Shown here piece by piece: positions 1-11,992 of a stretch of 64,000 bases of DNA. How positions within the stretch are numbered: the first letter of the stretch is position 1; every line of letters begins with the position of its first letter. The translations under genes were made by a program, and so were the position numbers. The stretch lies in assembly GCA_032718475.1 (NCBI GenBank), contig JAUCBJ010008087.1, forward strand, positions 1 through 64,000. Reading direction: 5' to 3'. The notes under the pieces are model-generated. The model made no database searches. It was not told the origin of the DNA and worked only from the letters and a program-made list of their open reading frames with translations. This DNA is from Nemertoderma westbladi. Lineage: Eukaryota > Xenacoelomorpha > Nemertodermatida > Nemertodermatidae.

Positions 1-747
1 TTCTGGAGTTAATAAAAAGACCAACACTAGAAGCAGCATGTTATAATGAGCTGAGGAGCCGTTGGGCTCCCTCTAGTGATTCTGAGAGTACTCCTAAGTC
101 ATCAGCAAAGTCTAGATCAGTTAGGTACTTGGCAGGATTTCCTCGACTTCTGGAGCCAGTAGGTGGAGTTATCATCACCCCATCATCATTATGATGATCT
201 AAGGACATGCGTAGAACATAGTCAACCACAATTATGAACAAGAATGGTGCAAGTGTGTCTCCCTGGAGGACGCCCCATAACACTTCAAATGGTTCTGTGT
301 CACCGTCAACAGTAGACACAAATGTTGTCGAACCATCGTATACTGATCTGATTGCTGCAATAATTTCATCAGGAATCCCATATAATGAAAGTATGCTGAA
401 CATACGTGAGCGAGAGACTGAATCAAAGGCCTTGAAGAAGTCAACAAAGATAACAGCCAGTTGCCTGTCTTTCTTTTTTGATAACTCTTCAATTATCCTT
501 CTAAGTGCCAAATGGCACTTAGAGCCATGGTCCCACGACCTTTACGGAACCCATTCTGATTTCCAAGGACCAGTCTCTCAATGGGATCCCTGATGCGATT
601 TAATAGAATTCTATTGTATAGCTTTGCAGCAATCGAGATCAATGAGATTCCCCGAAAAGAACCATAGAGTGTTAGGTTGCCCTTCTTGGGAACTGGCACC
701 AACTTATTTGTTTTCATTTCTTGTGGGACTCTTGTTGTTCGGTACAT
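1..747 (-). pseudogene. Reverse transcriptase of the RTE-like element (fragment)
   Basis: The 747-493 frame has the fingers motif PVPKKGNLTLYGSFRGISL and AAKLYNRILLNRI. The 511-41 frame continues with FVDFFKAFDSVSRSRM, WGVLQGDTLAPFLF and the catalytic box LDFADD. This is the usual motif order of a non-LTR RT with a FADD box. A frameshift near 500 separates the two parts, and the remainder lies outside the window. It is a relic related in style to the plus-strand fragment at 31640-32540. Confidence 0.85.
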
Positions 748-773
748 GTCTACTATGATTGGATAGATGAGCT

Positions 774-2055
774 TTAAACACTCAGGTATTTTAACGACCT
801 CAGGGGGACACCATCTACTCCACTGGCACGATTGGTCTTAATGCTCTTTGCAGCAGCCTTCACTTCTGCAAAGGAGATATCACCAATGGGAAAATGTGGG
901 AGTACAGACTCAGACACTTTTACTTCTATAAAGTTATCAGGCAATACCCTGCCATTATTGAGGAGCTTTTCAAAGTGGGCCTTCCAACCATTGAGGCGAT
1001 CGGCTGGTGATTCAGCCTTAACCTTTGTGGTTGGTTGGCTTTTCCGCCCAGTAAGCAAGTTGATCGATTTCCATGCCTGGGATGATTGCCTGCTGTAGTC
1101 AGCATCATTGATGGCATCAACCTGTTGGTTTATTAGCTCCTGTAGATTAACAGAGTACTGTCTGTTCAGGGACCTAGATGCAGCCTTAACTGCATTCTTG
1201 GCAGCAGTAGTTTGTTTGAGTCGGGACTCTTTCTGCGCCTTATAGAGGTCATTTCGACACTTCTGAATTTTGTTGTCAATCCAGGGGGCCCTTTTCCTGT
1301 TGCGAGGGTATACAGGAACTGTTTCTGCAGCTGCTAACTTAACTGCTTCTGTGAAGGCAGTATAGCCCTCACAGTGACCTGCCGCCTCAGAGGCAAGAAC
1401 CTCATACCTGTTGCTCAGCTGTAGTGTGAAGCTGGATCTCACACTTGGCTGTTGCAACAGAGAGGACCAGTCATGCCGCGGCAAGGTAGATTTCGTTGTT
1501 CTGCTAGCACGCAGACTAAGTCTTACCTTGGCCACAATAAGGCGGTGATCACTGGAGAAGGGTCGAAGTGTAAATGCATTACAGTCTTGTATAGAGCTCC
1601 TGTATTTCCTTCGAAACAGAATATGGTCTATCTGGGACTTGTGACCACTGGGTCCACTATGAGTCCATAGCTTCCCAGTTTGCTTCTTGAACTGGGTTCC
1701 AGCCGAAAACAATCCATTTCCAGAGATAAAATCCTGAAGATGGACGGAATTTCGGTCAACACTATTGCTATAGACCCTAGGGCGATGTAGGTGATTGATG
1801 CAGACTTGCATTAAAGTCTCCCAGGAATGTTAAGAATGCATGCTGATCCACTCCATCAGTAGCTGCTTGTAGATTGTGGAAGAAATTTTCCACCTCCTCT
1901 ACAGGGGCAACACTAGTTGAAGAGTAGCACACAATCAGAACCACCTTAGGAAACTTCTTAGCCAGTCTTCCAGAACATGAGAAGTGGCAACGCATGATGC
2001 AGTTAGAGATTTGGAATATTTTGTCCAATGCTGCATGAGCAGTTGGTTTCATCAA
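774..2055 (-). pseudogene. APE-type endonuclease and linker region of the RTE-like element
   Basis: Two overlapping open stretches (2055-1777 and 1811-774, different frames) carry endonuclease signatures: FLGDFNASL (a GDFNA motif), then QIDHILFRR and SSDHRLIVAKV (SDHRL motif near the C-terminus of the nuclease). A basic Lys/Arg-rich linker follows and ends in SGVDGVPLRSLKYL, which resembles the start of the RT region. This nuclease would nick target DNA in target-primed reverse transcription. The frameshift near 1800 and the missing N-terminus upstream of 2055 make it non-functional. Confidence 0.75.
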
Positions 2056-2588
2056 TAGACCAATTAGCAGTCAGCTCACCTTGTCGCATTGGGGAACCGA
2101 GTGTTAGGGTGTTTGTTTACTGAGGCTAGTCTAGTAACTTGCCTCAGATTCACCAATGGCTTTGTTGGTCAAGGTGGAACATGAGAGTAGCCTCCAACTC
2201 CAGAATCCCTCTCCCCCTCACAATCTGGCCTCCCTGGTGACCCAGGGTTTGGGCCAGAAAGGTCACCAGGAAAGGGACTCAAAGAATTGTTGGCTGCTCT
2301 CTCTCCAGTAGGGGGTGAGACAGGCAGCCGGTAAGGAGATAACTGACGCCTGTAAGGCCGATTGTGTCCGGTAATTCCAATGGCCTCTAGTGGCCGGACC
2401 TCCGCATTACTAATGTAATCCATAGTGGGGGTTGGGGGTGCTCTTTGCCGAGTCAGCTCTCGGGGCAAATACCCACAGGGTGGGTGTCGCAGTGGAGTCA
2501 GATATGAGGCCCATCACCCATATCTACTCTGGCGCACATGACCCACCATTAGCTGTGCAGCTCATCTGCTGGGTCATGCCCTGTACCT

Positions 2589-2614
2589 CCCCCCCCCCCC
2601 CCCCCCCCCCCCCC
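2589..2614. repeat. Poly-C tract, 26 bases
   Basis: Uninterrupted run of C inside the leader of the RTE-like element (poly-G on the element's sense strand). It is one of six G/C homopolymers of 17 bases or more in this window. Confidence 0.95.
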
Positions 2615-2900
2615 TGCTGCAAGGTGCAGGTCGCAGTGAAGTGCACTCAGAGTGGACATGAGAACACTCTACTCCTGACCAGCCATTGGTAGATCACGAT
2701 CTACCTGGCCAGGCCATATACCCCTGCAGCCAAGTATATGGGTCCTTAATCCAGGACCAAGGGCGTCCTTATCCCAGAACGAAGAGGGTCCTAGTTACAG
2801 GACCAAATTTGCCCTAGTAAGAGGGTCTATGCAGCTACAGACAGGTGGCACCTCCTTTATGCTGCATGGAGGTTGCAAGTTTTCTTGATCAATGACCTAG

Positions 2901-4141
2901 AATACCTGACCTGACCTATAATGGCACGACCACTTTTTAACACATTTTAGTCATGTGAAGATGTCTTTTATCTTGTAGTTTTTGTTCTAGATCAAATAGT
3001 TGACCTTCTGGTTGAAATATAATAGCTAGTAATTTTGATTTTGTGTGAGCTAGTTATTTTTACGCAATAATTTTTATTGTCAGTTTTTATCCTTTTTTTG
3101 TCATTTTTTTTTGATTTTTTATGTCATCCAAAAGTCTAATGTTATTCTGTATTTTAGTACCGGTACCGGTACTGTAACCTGCTCCTTTCTCTCAATTGGT
3201 AATGTTATCGTTTATTGTTTTGGTTAGAAAATCCCGTCTCTGTAACCTGCTCCTTTCCCTCAATTAGTTAAAAGTTAAATTAGTTAAATTAGAAATCAGC
3301 AGTCTGACAGTTTGAAGAAATACATACATACAAAATGACAATAAAAGTCATTAAATGGACAACAAAAGTTATTATGCATAATTCGTAAAAAAAAATGACA
3401 AAAAAAGTCAAATAAAATGACATAAAAAATCACTGCCTTATTTTTATTAGCTAGTTTTTAATCCACAATTAAATCTTCCTGGAAATTACCTAAGGTGGGG
3501 TGTCAAAGAGAGGGTGCTATGATTGGCTAACAGATACCATATCTAATAATAATTAATTGGTGTCTGTCGAAATAGAAAAAGTAAGGTTTTCTTTTGATAG
3601 TTTGGTTTATAGTCTGGTGGTTCTTTTCATAGCAAAATCGTAGTGTTATGATCAAAATAATATATACTATACTGATCATAATACTAAGGATTTATAATAC
3701 TAAACTCTTAATAATAGTATGAGTTCAGCCCTTCTATCCTAAAAAAACGAGGATACATAGAAAACCATGGTTTATCTATCACGATAAACTACCAGTAATT
3801 GTTTTCCTTCATTTAACTTGCTTTTGTATTTCCAATTCATAGCTATTTATAAAATAAATAAAATATTCCAGAATTCTGTGTATTTATAAAATAGAATAAA
3901 ATTGCCCAGTGCGGATGCAAATACATGTAACTTTCTGGGTCCATGTACCAGAATAACGACACTATATTCCAGGACATGGTGTATATAATATGATATAGTA
4001 AAATACATTTTTAATGGTAGCTATAGCTATAAAAAAAATTTTTAATAAGACAATGTTTATTTTAGTTTCTATGATACTAGCTAGTATTTTCATTGGTAGT
4101 GTTTCATTCAAAAAATTATAGCTAATTTTACTCGGGATATT
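2901..4141. other. AT-rich non-coding stretch
   Basis: No coding signal. It holds a short imperfect direct duplication (two copies of a word starting CTGTAACCTGCTCCTTTC at 3174 and 3240) and imperfectly inverted A/T tracts containing TGACATAAAAAATCA-like words near 3090 and 3420. At about 3951-3990 there is a copy of a dispersed motif (CGACACTAT...CCAGGACATGG) that recurs near 47805, 48655 and 52190 in this window. Confidence 0.6.
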
Positions 4142-4975
4142 TTTCATCACTCGATATTTTCACTCCGATATTTTTACTCTCGATATTTTTACTCTCGATA
4201 TTTTTACACTCGATATTTTTACTCTCGATATTTTTACTCTCGATATTTTTACTCTCAATATTTTTCTCTCGATATTTTTACTCTCGATATTTTTACTCTC
4301 GATATTTTTACTCTCAATATTTTTTTCTAGATATTTTTACTCTCGATATTTTTACTCTCAATATTTTTACTCTCAATATTTTTGTCTCGATATTTTTACT
4401 CTCGATATTTTCACTTTCGATATTTTTACTCGCAATATTTTTACTCTCGATATTCTTACTCTCAATATTTTTACTCTCGATATTTTCACTTTCGATATTT
4501 TTACTCGCGATATTTTTACTCTCGATATTTTTCAACCCTCGTTATTTTTACTCTCGATATTTTGACTCTTGATATATTTACTCTCGATATTTTTACTCTC
4601 GATATTTTTCAACCCTCGTTATTTTTACTCTCGATATTTTGACTCTTGATATATTTACTCTCGATATTTTTACTCTCGATATTTTTACTCGCGATATTTT
4701 TACTCGCGATAGTTTTACTCGCGTTATTTTTACTCTCGATATTTTTACTCTCGATATTTTTACTCTCGATATTTTTACTCTCGATATTTTTACTCTCGAT
4801 ATTTTTACTCTCGATATTTTTACTCGCGATATTTTTACTCTCGATATTTTTACTCTCGATATTTTTACTCTCGATATTTTTACTCTCGATATTTTACTCT
4901 CGATATTTTTACTGACGATATTTTTACTTTATTTTTCATTTCTCGATATTTTAACTCGCGATATTTAACACGCGA
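4142..4975. repeat. 15-bp minisatellite, unit TTTTTACTCTCGATA
   Basis: About 55 head-to-tail copies of a 15-bp AT-rich unit, with variants such as CTCGCGATA and CTCAATA and two larger interruptions carrying CAACCCTCG at about 4530 and 4610 that are themselves duplicated. Because 15 is a multiple of three, several frames stay open on both strands and give repetitive peptides. I treat those as artefacts. Confidence 0.95.
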
Positions 4976-5154
4976 TAATTTATCAAGTCTCTATAGTTTC
5001 CAATATAACCGATATATTTGACCTGTCAATGTGATTAGCTATTCAAAATTCTAGAATTTCGGTGATATAAAACATAAGCCATAAATAGAGCCTAGCGAAA
5101 TCGGTCCTTAAAACTGTGGTTGTTTCCAATTAATTCACCGATTTATCATTGCAG

Positions 5155-5273
5155 ACAACCTGGGGGGAGATGATGCTATTCGCACCAGAAGAGCTGATGA
5201 GGGATCTTTAGAAGATATTTGTGAGGAATTTGCCGATTACGTCGATATACCTTTATGTCCTCCTGACTTGTGA
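5155..5273 (+). CDS. Candidate terminal coding exon of an unidentified gene
   Basis: A good 3' splice site (pyrimidine-rich TTTATCATTGCAG ending at 5154) is followed by 38 codons open in one frame only (phase 2), ending with TGA at 5271-5273. The peptide starts NLGGDDAIRTRRADEG and ends EFADYVDIPLCPPDL. It is acidic, with natural-looking composition in an otherwise stop-rich AT-rich region. No upstream exon was recognised; if real, the preceding exons lie left of the minisatellite or outside the window. I do not recognise the protein family. The support is a splice acceptor plus a clean short frame, so this is tentative. Confidence 0.35.
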
Positions 5274-5404
5274 AACTGTGAACTATTGATAATATATTTC
5301 TGGTGGCAGGGTTGGTATAATTGACTTGGTATTTCATGGGGAATATAATATCACAACCAACAGTGGTATATGAGTAACCACAAACCAGTCCAACTAGAGA
5401 TCGA

Positions 5405-5456
5405 CCCCCCCCCCCCCCCCCCCCCCATTTAAGTTAATTGGGGGGGGGGGGGGGGG
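5405..5456. repeat. C22 / G17 foldback
   Basis: Twenty-two C (5405-5426), a 13-base AT-rich spacer, then seventeen G (5440-5456). The two homopolymers are mutually complementary, so either strand could form a long GC hairpin or a quadruplex on one strand and an i-motif on the other. Confidence 0.9.
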
Positions 5457-5520
5457 TGACAGTAATCCCATCTCGACCAAATAATAATATCTCTTTTTTT
5501 TAAAGATAAATTAAAAAAAA

Positions 5521-5583
5521 TCTTCATATATAAAATTCTAATAAAAAGTCGACCGAAAAGTGAAATCCTGGTATTCTTCACAT
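5521..5583 (+). repeat. Dispersed repeat, copy 1 (inverse of 35202-35264)
   Basis: About 63 bp, nearly identical to the reverse complement of 35202-35264, including the words AAAAAGTCGACCGAAAAGTG and CCTGGTATTCTTCACAT. The flanks differ, so this is a piece of an interspersed repeat family. Related words also occur near 35390-35470. Confidence 0.8.
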
Positions 5584-8228
5584 GGGCGCATTACGGTATC
5601 AAGGTTAAAGAAATGTTCCAAAATTTTCCACAAATAATATGACACAAGTATCTAAGCATAAGTTAATTCTGCCCGGGCCAGTCCACAATCGGAATATTAA
5701 AACGCCGGTGAATACCTAAACCCAGCAAACAAACCTCAGTATGATATTTTCCGTCTGTTTGGAATGGACTTCCTCTCTTAAGGGCGGTGTGGTGGTATAA
5801 ACTACTTCAGTTGACATCGCCATCACGTTGATCTTAAACCCAACGACCGCAGCTGTAAAGGAGATAATACGTCCATTACAAGCAAATTACAGTACAATAC
5901 TTTATGACTTTATAGTTTATTATTGGTGTTATGGGTGAATGACTGGTTTCATATTATTATAACTTTTGGTTGGCACAGCTTTTACAAAGTCGGCAATGAC
6001 GTCCAGGTGGGATCGAACTGGTGACCTCCGAGTTGGAAGTCTGACGCTCTAACCATTCAGCTAGAGGCTCAGGTAAAAGATAGACCTGGAAATACTATCT
6101 GATACCTTGTATATCCGAAATTTGTACCTCTTCATGACCTCCCATCTTTCAATACCATCACATACGGCCACTGTGCTCAACCCTACTGTACTTGGTCGTC
6201 TTGAACCACTCGCTACAATGAAAATATTAACCATAACCATGCAACTGCATAACTCTGCAAATGTTAATATTGTTATTATTGTAAGTCGCTTTATGGCCAC
6301 TTTTTTTGATAAAGTAGCCGCAACGCAACCTTGAAAGTCGCGGTACGGCAGCTCGGAAGAGTTGCGTTACTGCTGCTCCCTTGTGATATTTTACTCAGAT
6401 AGTTCTCTACATGTGTAAGAGACTCGTTAAAAATTAACGCGACAGAAGCCGCAATGCGAATTTTCCTGGAAAAGTAGCGCGACTTTCCGAATTGTGAAAG
6501 TAGCCGAACCGCCACTGCGCCATAGTCAATAGGCCTAACATTAACACAATAAGTTATTGTTAACAACAATGGATGCTTGCTAATCTAATCAAATACAAGA
6601 AACATTTTAATAATGCTTGTCAAATTGCAACAACTTTTTCCCGCAAAAATCTACACAATATTTAATTTAATGTCCAATTTGTCCACAAAATAAGTGTAAG
6701 AAAAAACACGGAGTCCGAGTGGAAACAAGATTAGACTCGGTGTATTTTCAAGAAAATGGATTTCCTGATTGACATCCTGGATACATCGATCCGGTGTACA
6801 ACCTACATTGGATTTTCCGATACAATGTTGAAAGCTTGTGATTGAATTATTACTCCGTAGTTTTACTATTGTTAGTTTGTAACACATCTATGTGTATCCC
6901 AATTAGTGCTGAACACTGAAATTCATTTCAAAGAATTTCAGTTTCAGTTTACTATGCATAGGTCAAGTCTGTCACATTCAAGTTAACTCACATTAAACAA
7001 ATTCAGACGTGGATTTCATTTCAATTCAATTCAAATCCAATCAAAATTTATTTAATATATTCGGGAACACTCAAACCATCCATCAAACACTTTTATCTTA
7101 GTGAAAATAACTGGGTACTTCATGGTCGATTTGGGCAGTTATAAATTTTAAGATTGTTTAAGTTGGGTCGGTATTTTAGTGGAGGTTGGGGGCAGTAGGA
7201 AGCAGAAGCGTAGTTTGTTTTGATCCCTTTTGCCCACGCGCGTCCCTCGTGTAATAGTTTGATGCCTAATACTTTGTTGCGAACATACTGTTGGTTGAAT
7301 ACAATTTTATTTTGTGTACTATCTGCAATCATATTAACAATATCAGATGTCATACAAAAAAACAGCATAAATTTAAGTGTAAATCTCTCAATTTTTTATG
7401 TGTACTGCTGTAGAGGATAATTGAGAATAGTTGAATCGGAATCGGAGTCGGAGTAGGCCTAACTCCTTTTGTTGATTACATAACCAAATATTTTTTAAGC
7501 TTTTTCTTAGAAAGTTATATTAAATGTTGCTAAAATGTAAAAAAACTTAAGATTGTCGATTTATATTTCAATAATTTCAGTTTCAGTTAAATTTCAGTGA
7601 TCAGCAATAATTCGAATATATTAAAACGCATTTGCGGAATTAAAATCGTCATAATTATGCGGACTGGATACCTGGATAAGTGGATAACGGTATTGTACAG
7701 TACTAGGTAAAACCAGTATTCAGTATTACCACCGGTCAGCCGGTACCAGGGTAGGCCTGCTGCGGTAGGTACCGCACCGGTACCTACTTACTTTCTTCAC
7801 TTCATATGGTACTTTAGCTGTTTAGTTCTCGTTTATATTTCGAAGTCTGAAGTCAGCACAGCAAGAATTTGTGTTCAATATGGTGTGCACTCTGTGGAGG
7901 TGTGAGTTGCAGTTGAGTGTTCTCCGAGCTCCTCCATGCAGCCATGTACCACTATCTGACTATAACAGTAACTTAGTGCCTTCAGCTCTTCAGACTGTCA
8001 GGCTTTTGGATAGGACAGTAGGAGGCTACATCAGTAAGATAAGGCAGTAAGGGTAATACTGCAATAGTACTGTAATACAGCAGTACAGATGTACACAGTG
8101 CAGCAGTGCTGACTGTGCCCGGCAGTGCCGGTAGCTAGCTGATAGCTGAACCTGAAGTCTGAAAGGCGAGGTCGAAATAGTGTAAACAATAATTTATTTT
8201 AAATTTCCCTCCAATCAAAATGTATTTA
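5584..8228. other. Non-coding stretch between C/G foldback and 19-bp array
   Basis: Apart from the tRNA-like relic at 5994-6070, no gene is visible. From 6300 to 6530 an AAAGTAGC word recurs (6311, 6477, 6508) with GC-richer surroundings, suggesting an old repeat fragment. Around 7680-8160 there are scattered ACCGGTA and CAGTA words. Short open frames here have no recognisable motif and are not annotated. Confidence 0.55.
5994..6070 (-). pseudogene. tRNA-like relic (Gly-TCC-like)
   Basis: On the minus strand there is an A-box-like TAGCTGAATGG with a paired D arm, an anticodon-loop-like CTTCCAA, and a B-box-like AGTTCGATCCC. The anticodon stem has mismatches and the acceptor ends do not pair. 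It is therefore a decayed tRNA gene or the head of a tRNA-derived SINE, not a working tRNA. Confidence 0.45.
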
Positions 8229-11200
8229 ATATTTGTGTCCCTGACTATGTTTGTATCCTTGATTAATGATTGTGCCCCTGATTAATTTTTATGTCACTGA
8301 TTAATGTTTGTGTCCCTGACTAATGTTTGTGCCCCTAACTAATGTTTGTATCCCTGATTAATGATTGTGTCCCTGATTAATGTTTTCTCCCTGACTAATG
8401 TTTGTGCCCTGACTAATGTTTGTGTCCATGACTAATGTTTGTGTCCCTGACCAATGTTTGTGTCCCTGATTAATGATTGTGCCCTTGATTAATGTTTGTG
8501 TTCCTCAGTAATGTTTGTGTCCCTGATTAATGTTTGTGTCCCTGACTAAATGTTTGTGCCCTGACTAATGTTTGTGTCCATGACTAATGTTTGTGTCCCT
8601 GACCAATGTTTGTGTCCCTGATTAATGATTGTGCCCCTGATTAATGTTTGTGTTCCTCAGTAATGTTTGTGTCCCTGACTAATGTTTGTGCCCCTAACTA
8701 ATATTTGTATCCCTGATTAATGATTGTGTCCTTGATTAATGTTTGTGTCCATGACTAATGTTTGTGTCCCTGACCAATGTTTGTGCCCTGATTAATGTTT
8801 GGGTCCCTTACTAATGGTTGTGTCCCTGACCAATGTTTGTGTCCCTGACTAATGTTTGTGTCCCTGACTATAATGTTTTTATCCTTGATTAATGATTGTG
8901 CCCCTGATTAACGTTTGTGTATTGTGTCCCTGATTAGTGATTGTGTCCCTGATTAATGATTGTGTCACTGATTAATGATTGTGTCCCTGATTAATGTTTT
9001 CTCCCTGACTAATGATTGTGCCCTTGATTAATGTTTGTGTCCCTGATTAATGTTTGTGTCCCTGACTAATGTTTGTGTCCCTGACTAATGTTTGTGCCCC
9101 TAACTAATGTTTGTATCCCTGATTAATGATTGTGTCCTTGATTAATGTTTGTGTCCATGACTAATGTTTGTGTCCCTGACTAATGTTTCTATCCCTGATT
9201 AATGATTGTGTCCTTGATTAATGTTTGTGTCCATGACTAATGTTTGTGTCCCTGACTAATGTTTGTGTCCCTGATTAATGATTGTGTTCCTGATTAATGT
9301 TTGTATCCTTGATTAATGTTTGGGTCCCTGACTAATGTTTGTGTCCCTGACCAATGTTTGTGTCCCTGACTAGTGTTTGTGTCCCTGACTATAATGTTTT
9401 TATCCTTGATTAATGATTGTGCCCCTGATTAATGGTTGTGCCCCTGATTAATGTTTGTGTATTGTGTCCCTGATTAATGATTGTGTCCGTGATTAACGTT
9501 TGTGTATTGTGTCCCTCATTAATGTTTGTATCCCTGATTAATATTTGTGTATTGTGTCCCTGATTGATGTTTGTATCCCTGATTAATGATTGTGCCCCTG
9601 ATTAATGTTTGTGTATTGTGTCCCTGATTAATGATTGTGTCCCTGATTAATGTTTGTATCCCTGATTAATGTTTGTGTCCCTGATTAATGATTGTGTTCC
9701 TGATTAATGTTTGTATCCTTGATTAATGTTTGGGTCCCTGACTAATGTTTGTGTCCCTGACCAATGTTTGTGTCCCTGACTAGTGTTTGTGTCCCTGACT
9801 AGTGTTTGTGTCCCTGACTATAATGTTTTTATCCTTGATTAATGATTGTGCCCCTGACTAATGTTTGTGTCCATGACTAATGTTTGTGTCCCTGACCAAT
9901 GTTTGTGTCCCTGACTAGTGTTTGTGTCCCTGACTATAATGTTTTTATCCTTGATTAATGATTGTGCCCCTGATTAACGTTTGTGTATTGTGTCCCTGAT
10001 TAATGATTGTGTCCCTGATTAATGGTTGTGCCCCTGATTAATGTTTGTATCCCTGATTAATGATTGTGTCCCTGACTAATGTTTGTGTCCATGACTAATG
10101 TTTGTGTCCCTGACCAATGTTGGTGTCCCTGACTAGTGTTTGTGTCCCTGACTATAATGTTTTTATCCTTGAATAATGATTGTGCCCCTGATTAACGTTT
10201 GTGTATTGTGTCCCTGATTAATGATTGTGTCCCTGATTAATGGTTGTGCCCCTGATTAATGTTTGTGTATTGTGTCCCTGATTAATGTTTGTGTCCATGA
10301 CTAATGTTTGTGTCCCTGACCAATGTTGGTGTCCCTGACTAGTGTTTGTGTCCCTGACTATAATGTTTGTGTCCCTGATTAATGATTGTGTCCCTGATTA
10401 ATGGTTGTGCCCCTGATTAATGTTTGTATCCCTGATTAATGTTTGTGTCCCTGATTAATGATTGTGTCCCTGATTAATGTTTGTATCCCTGATTAATGTT
10501 TGTGTCCCTGATTAATGATTGTGTTCCTGATTAATGTTTGTATCCTTGATTAATGTTTGGGTCCCTGACTAATGTTTGTGTCCCTGACCAATGTTTGTGT
10601 CCCTGACTATAATGTTTTTATCCTTGATTAATGATTGTGCCCCTGATTAACGTTTGTGTATTGTGTCCCTGATTAATGATTGTGTCCCTGATTAATGGTT
10701 GTGCCCCTGATTAATGTTTGTGTATTGTGTCCCTGATTAATGATTGTGTCCGTGATTAACGTTTGTGTATTGTGTCCCTCATTAATGTTTGTATCCCTGA
10801 TTAATATTTGTGTATTGTGTCCCTGATTGATGTTTGTATCCCTGATTAATGATTGTGCCCCTGATTAATGTTTGTGTATTGTGTCCCTGATTAATGATTG
10901 TGTCCCTGATTAATGTTTGTATCCCTGATTAATGATTGTGCCCCTGATTAATGTTTGTGTATTGTGTCCCTGATTAATGATTGTGTCCCTGATTAATGTT
11001 TGTATCCCTGATTAATGTTTGTGTATTGTGTCCCTGATTAATGATTGTGTCCCTGATTAATGTTTGTATCCCTGATTAATGTTTGTGTATTGTGTCCCTG
11101 ATTAATGTTTGTGTATTGTGTCCCTGATTAATGATTGTGTCCCTGATTATTGTTTGTGTTCCGGATTAATGTTTGTGTCCCTGACCAATGTTTGTATCCC

Positions 11201-11992
11201 TGATTAATGATTGTGTCCCTGATTAATGTTTGTGTTCCTCAGTAATGATTGTGTCCCTGATTAATGTTTGTGTCCCTGACTAATGTTTGTGGTCCTGATT
11301 AATGTGTGTCCCTGATTAATGTGTGTCCCTGATTAATGATTGTGTCCCTGATTAATGTGTGTCACTGATTAATGTTTGTGTCCCTGATTAATGTTTGTGT
11401 CCATGACTAATGTTTGTGTCCGTGACTAATGTTTGTGTCCCTGACCAATGTTTGTGTCCCTGATTAATGATTGTGTCCCTGATTAATGTTTGTGTCCCTC
11501 AGTAATGTTTGTGTCCCTGATTAATGTTTGTGTCCCTGACTAATGTTTGTGTCCCTGACTAATGTGTGTCACTGATTAATATGTGTCCCGGATTAATGTG
11601 TTTCACTGATTAATGTTTGTGGCACGGATTAATGTTTGTGTCCGTGACTAATGTTTGTGTCCTGACCAATGTTTGTGTCCCTGATTAATGATTGTGTCCC
11701 TGATTAATGTTTGTGTCCCTCAGTAATGTTTGTGTCCCTGATTAATGTTTGTGTCCCTGACTAATGTTTGTGTCCCTGACTAATGTTTGTATCCCTGATT
11801 ATTGCTTGTATCCCTTATTCATGTTTGTGTCCCTTATTGATGTTTGTGCCACTTAATTTGTGTCCCTGATTAATGTTTGTGTCCCTGATTAATGTTTGTG
11901 TCACTGATTAATGTTTGTGTCCCTGACTAATGTTTGTATCCCTGATTATTGCTTGTATCCCTTATTCTTGTTTGTGTCCCTTATTGATGTTT
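8229..11992. repeat. 19-bp minisatellite array with higher-order structure
   Basis: About 190 tandem copies of a 19-bp unit close to TGTTTGTGTCCCTGATTAA. Variants include CTGACTAATG, CTGACCAATG, CTCAGTAATG and a longer GTGTATTGTGTCC form. A marker word ATTGTGTTCCTGATTAATGT occurs at 9281, 9691 and 10518, spaced 410 and 827 bp, so blocks of about 410 bp have been duplicated. No frame is open over long distance. Confidence 0.95.

Larger units (their letters stand above)
1..2900 (-). mobile_element. RTE-like non-LTR retrotransposon, 5' part, decayed
   Basis: Read on the minus strand, this stretch gives a GC-richer 5' leader (about 2900-2060), then an APE-type endonuclease, a linker and a reverse transcriptase that leaves the window at position 1. 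Domain order and motifs fit RTE-type elements with an APE endonuclease followed by RT. The coding part is broken into at least four frames, so the copy is dead. The 5' end is placed near 2900, where sequence turns AT-rich, and is uncertain. No target duplication can be checked because the 3' end is missing. Confidence 0.8.

Noticed and set aside
4314-4968. Several overlapping open frames of 70-110 codons on both strands
   Set aside because: They are translations of the 15-bp minisatellite, whose period keeps frames open; composition is purely periodic.
7120-7368. Minus-strand 82-codon frame
   Set aside because: No motif, no start or splice support, composition similar to the non-coding flank.
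8229-11992. CRISPR-like repeat array
   Set aside because: Units are contiguous 19-bp copies without unique spacers; the context is eukaryotic.
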